Below are positions 33,140 through 34,949 of a stretch of 34,949 nt of DNA, piece after piece. The translations under genes and the position numbers were made by a program. The notes under the pieces were generated by a model. It searched no databases. It worked only from the letters and a program-made list of their open reading frames with translations, and was not told the origin of the DNA. Location of the stretch: contig CALWAV010000126.1 in NCBI GenBank assembly GCA_944375745.1, positions 1-34,949 on the forward strand, in the 5' to 3' direction. This stretch comes from an uncultured Merdimonas sp. Lineage in GTDB: Bacteria > Bacillota > Clostridia > Lachnospirales > Lachnospiraceae. Within the stretch, counting starts at the first letter, position 1, and each line of letters opens with the position of its first letter.

Positions 33140-33600
33140 AATTCCATACAAAAGATTTACCAAGGCTCCCGTTCCTATAGCGCAAAGGTCCGGGAGCTTA
33201 TTGCTGTGTATAAATAATTTTTCCGGATAGATTCCTCTGGACATCAAAAAAATTACCGTCCACCGAATTTTCCGAAACAAAATTCGGAGTGTCTATGAAA
33301 CAGGAAAAGAGTTCGGCATCCGCAAACTCAGTTTTATGAACTACTGCCACAGCCATACACAGGCGGGCTATCCCAATCAATTCATCCACTACTGGTACCC
33401 CGCCTCACCAGCGGCGATGATCTAAAAGATATATAGAAAACTGTCCCTACATCGAACTCTGGAGAAAAACCTATCCTTTCGCTGGAAGCGCGGCAGACGG
33501 TGAGAAAGGCCTTTGCCACTCAGTTCATGGGCCAGGATGTGTTCTCTGATCCTGGCGCGGTTTCCATCTATTATCCCATCTATTATTAAGAATTTCTGAA
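33140..33600 (+). pseudogene. Decayed coding stretch, family not recognised
   Basis: No intact gene, but coding-like pieces remain on the plus strand. A first piece (about 33154-33217) reads GSRSYSAKVRELIAVYK then stop. A second (about 33239-33424) reads RIFRNKIRSVYETGKEFGI and FMNYCHSHTQAGYPNQF. A third (about 33462-33589) reads SLEARQTVRKAFATQFMGQD and ends SIYYPIYY. The frames differ and lack starts. A GCTCCCG/CGGGAGC inverted repeat (about 33164-33199) lies at the left end. Probably remnants of one or more lost genes downstream of the metal operon. Confidence 0.4.
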
Positions 33601-33616
33601 GATTCCCCCATTCGTA

Positions 33617-33645
33617 TTGACATTTTCATTGTTCTACATTATTGT
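33617..33645 (+). promoter_or_regulatory. Promoter of the GntR-ABC operon
   Basis: TTGACA (33617-33622), 17-nt spacer, TATTGT (33640-33645). The -10 lies in the left arm of the operator dyad. Confidence 0.6.
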
Positions 33646-33664
33646 ATTAATAAAGTAATACAAT
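33641..33664. promoter_or_regulatory. Probable operator of the GntR (YtrA-like) regulator
   Basis: ATTGTATTA-N6-TAATACAAT, a perfect inverted repeat with 9-bp arms overlapping the -10 and start region. It lies 145 nt upstream of a YtrA-like gene, so autorepression is likely. From 33665 to 33808 I see only leader sequence, including a run of nine C at 33734-33742. Confidence 0.65.
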
Positions 33665-33808
33665 AATACAAAGACATATCCTGACTCCCCTGCCGGAGAC
33701 GGGATGCGGGGAGCGGCAGTTTCATTGGAAATACCCCCCCCCGGAAAATTTTACCAATTCACAAAATACCTTTCAGGCAAGGTGAATTTCAGCGAAAGGA
33801 GTGACGAT

Positions 33809-34177
33809 ATGGCATGGACACTTGATGATTCCCGTCCCATCTACCTGCAGATTGAGGATCTCATCAAAACCAACATTATCGCCGGTGTCTATCAGCCTGG
33901 GCAGAAACTGCCATCCGTACGGGATTTGGCCGCAGAAGCGGCAGTCAATCCCAATACCATGCAGAAAGCTCTTTCAGAACTGGAGCGGAGCGGACTTGTA
34001 TATACCCAGCGCACCAGCGGCAGATTTATCACGGAGGATGTATCGAAAATGACAGAACTCAAAGAACAGCTCGCCAGAGAGCAGATCCAGTTATTTCTTA
34101 AAAATATGGAACAGCTCGGCCTGAGCCGGGAAGATATCCGGCGCCTTCTGGAAAAAGAATGGAAGGAGGAGTCCTAA
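33809..34177 (+). CDS. GntR-family transcriptional regulator, YtrA subfamily
   Basis: 122 residues from the ATG at 33809, which follows GAAAGGAG; the frame upstream has no support. The winged HTH (DDSRPIYLQIEDLIKTNIIA, then GQKLPSVRDLAAEAAVNPNT, then YTQRTSGRFI) is that of YtrA. The short helical C-terminus (about 75-122) replaces the ligand domain of larger GntR proteins and serves dimerisation. YtrA proteins repress ABC transporter operons and respond to cell-wall-active antibiotics in B. subtilis. The stop overlaps the ABC ATPase start (TAATG). Confidence 0.92.
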   Translation: MAWTLDDSRPIYLQIEDLIKTNIIAGVYQPGQKLPSVRDLAAEAAVNPNTMQKALSELERSGLVYTQRTSGRFITEDVSKMTELKEQLAREQIQLFLKNMEQLGLSREDIRRLLEKEWKEES

Positions 34178-34875
34178 TGGAACAGCTTCTGAACTGCCAG
34201 AGCCTGACCAAACGTTATGGCTACAAGACGGCCCTTGACAGCCTGAACCTTTCACTGGAGCGGGGACGCATCATCGGCCTTCTGGGCCCCAACGGAAGCG
34301 GGAAAACCACGCTGATCAAACTTATCAATGGTCTTCTTTCTCCAACCTCCGGCTCCATCACCATAAATGGCTTTGAACCGGGACCGGAAACTAAGAAAAT
34401 CGTTTCCTACCTGCCGGAGCGGACCTATTTCAACAGCTGGATGAAAGTCACAGACATTCTGAACTTCTTCTGCGATTTCTACGAGGATTTTGACCGGAAC
34501 CGCGCCAGCGACATGCTCCACCGGCTGGGGATCGACGAAACCCAGCATCTGGGCGCCATGTCAAAGGGAACCAAGGAAAAGGTCCAGCTGATTATGGTTA
34601 TGAGCCGGGACGCTCAGCTTTACTGCCTGGATGAGCCCATCGGCGGCGTGGACCCTGCTGCCCGGGACTACATCCTGCAGACGATTATTACCAACTATAA
34701 CGAAAACGCATCCGTACTGATTTCCACACATCTCATTGCGGATATCGAAAATGTGCTGGACGATGTGATCTTTATTCAGGACGGACATATCCGCCTTCAC
34801 GCGTCAGTGGATGAGATCCGCCAGCAGGAAGGCAAATCTGTGGACGCACTGTTCCGGGAGGTGTTCAGATGTTAG
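34177..34875 (+). CDS. ABC transporter ATP-binding protein (YtrB-like)
   Basis: 232 residues from ATG 34177, with AAGGAGGAG directly upstream. Walker A GPNGSGKTT, signature MSKGTKEKVQ, Walker B LYCLDEPIGGVDP, and STHLIADIE with the switch His are complete. The LSGGQ-type signature is replaced by SKGTK, a change usual in exporter ATPases of this group. It pairs with the permease starting at 34869. The regulator, ATPase and permease genes form a YtrA-type operon, probably for export or cell-envelope stress. Confidence 0.93.
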   Translation: MEQLLNCQSLTKRYGYKTALDSLNLSLERGRIIGLLGPNGSGKTTLIKLINGLLSPTSGSITINGFEPGPETKKIVSYLPERTYFNSWMKVTDILNFFCDFYEDFDRNRASDMLHRLGIDETQHLGAMSKGTKEKVQLIMVMSRDAQLYCLDEPIGGVDPAARDYILQTIITNYNENASVLISTHLIADIENVLDDVIFIQDGHIRLHASVDEIRQQEGKSVDALFREVFRC

Positions 34876-34949
34876 GAAAACTGATTAAAAACGAATTTAA
34901 AGCGGTAAACCGGCTGATGATACCTCTCCACCTGGGACTGATTGCCATT
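34869..34949 (+). CDS. ABC-2-type permease, N-terminal fragment
   Basis: Starts with ATG 34869, overlapping the ATPase stop (34875) by 7 nt, and runs off the right edge. The 27 visible residues begin MLGKLIKNEFKAVNRL and then enter a hydrophobic stretch, the usual start of an ABC-2 membrane subunit with a cytoplasmic helix. The assignment rests mainly on operon position. Confidence 0.7.
   Translation, partial: MLGKLIKNEFKAVNRLMIPLHLGLIAI

Noticed and set aside
33154..33210. Inverted repeat GCTCCCG/CGGGAGC as terminator of the metal operon
   Set aside because: No T run follows the right arm, and the sequence between reads as protein remnant; kept only as part of the decayed stretch.
1..34949. 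CRISPR arrays, tRNA and rRNA genes, complete insertion sequences
   Set aside because: No regularly spaced direct repeats, no tRNA-like cloverleaf and no transposase with terminal repeats were seen, although a computed scan would be more reliable.

Overview
The window looks like a chromosomal segment of a Lachnospiraceae-type member of Clostridia (Firmicutes). The reasons are moderate GC with GC-ending codons, strong AGGAGG-type ribosome sites, a recA gene carrying a Firmicute-style SOS box, and protein families typical of gut Lachnospiraceae (QueH, DUF815 ATPase, VanY-like proteins, short-type ASADH). This is inferred from the sequence alone. I saw no rRNA, tRNA, CRISPR array or complete insertion sequence.

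Layout. (1) 1-8.5 kb is a molybdenum hydroxylase locus. The minus-strand operon encodes a FecCD/MolABC-like metal-oxyanion importer, a ModE-type HTH protein, a P-loop NTPase fused to a MocA-like nucleotidyltransferase, and the start of a xanthine/uracil permease. Divergently on the plus strand are the FAD, 2Fe-2S and molybdopterin subunits of a xanthine dehydrogenase-family enzyme. The shared intergenic region holds a near-perfect 24-bp ModE-like palindrome just downstream of the importer -10 box, plus a structured leader of about 260 nt before the hydroxylase genes. (2) 8.5-16.2 kb is mostly housekeeping on the minus strand: recX, recA, an internally deleted PD-(D/E)XK transposase-like gene, a decayed gene, an M15 peptidase, asd, argH and queH. 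The last codons of queH are supplied by a palindromic repeat. (3) 16.2-20.0 kb, minus strand: an OmpR-type response regulator, histidine kinase, membrane-anchored protein and VanY-like carboxypeptidase. The VanY-like protein has Arg where the last zinc-binding His is expected. (4) 20.2-24.4 kb: a two-gene NitT/TauT-type ABC transporter without a binding protein, a DUF815 AAA ATPase, a membrane protein and csoR.

(5) 24.5-30.7 kb is visibly more AT-rich: a six-gene minus-strand operon with a PRD/EIIA regulator, class II aldolase-like protein, PTS EIIB, UlaA-type EIIC, phosphotriesterase-family lactonase-like protein and MBL-fold hydrolase. It looks like a transferred carbohydrate pathway whose substrate I cannot name. 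It lies between csoR and a CPC-type P-type metal ATPase. (6) 31.0-34.9 kb, plus strand: the metal ATPase with tandem operator-like repeats, a translationally coupled 54-residue membrane protein, a decayed stretch, and a YtrA-like GntR regulator with the start of its ABC transporter.

How the genes work together: the first locus joins Mo import, sensing, cofactor maturation, enzyme and probably purine uptake in one unit. The PTS island probably imports and phosphorylates a sugar, sugar acid or lactone and opens or splits it with two metal-dependent hydrolases and an aldolase. CsoR is the natural candidate repressor of the metal ATPase about 6.6 kb away.
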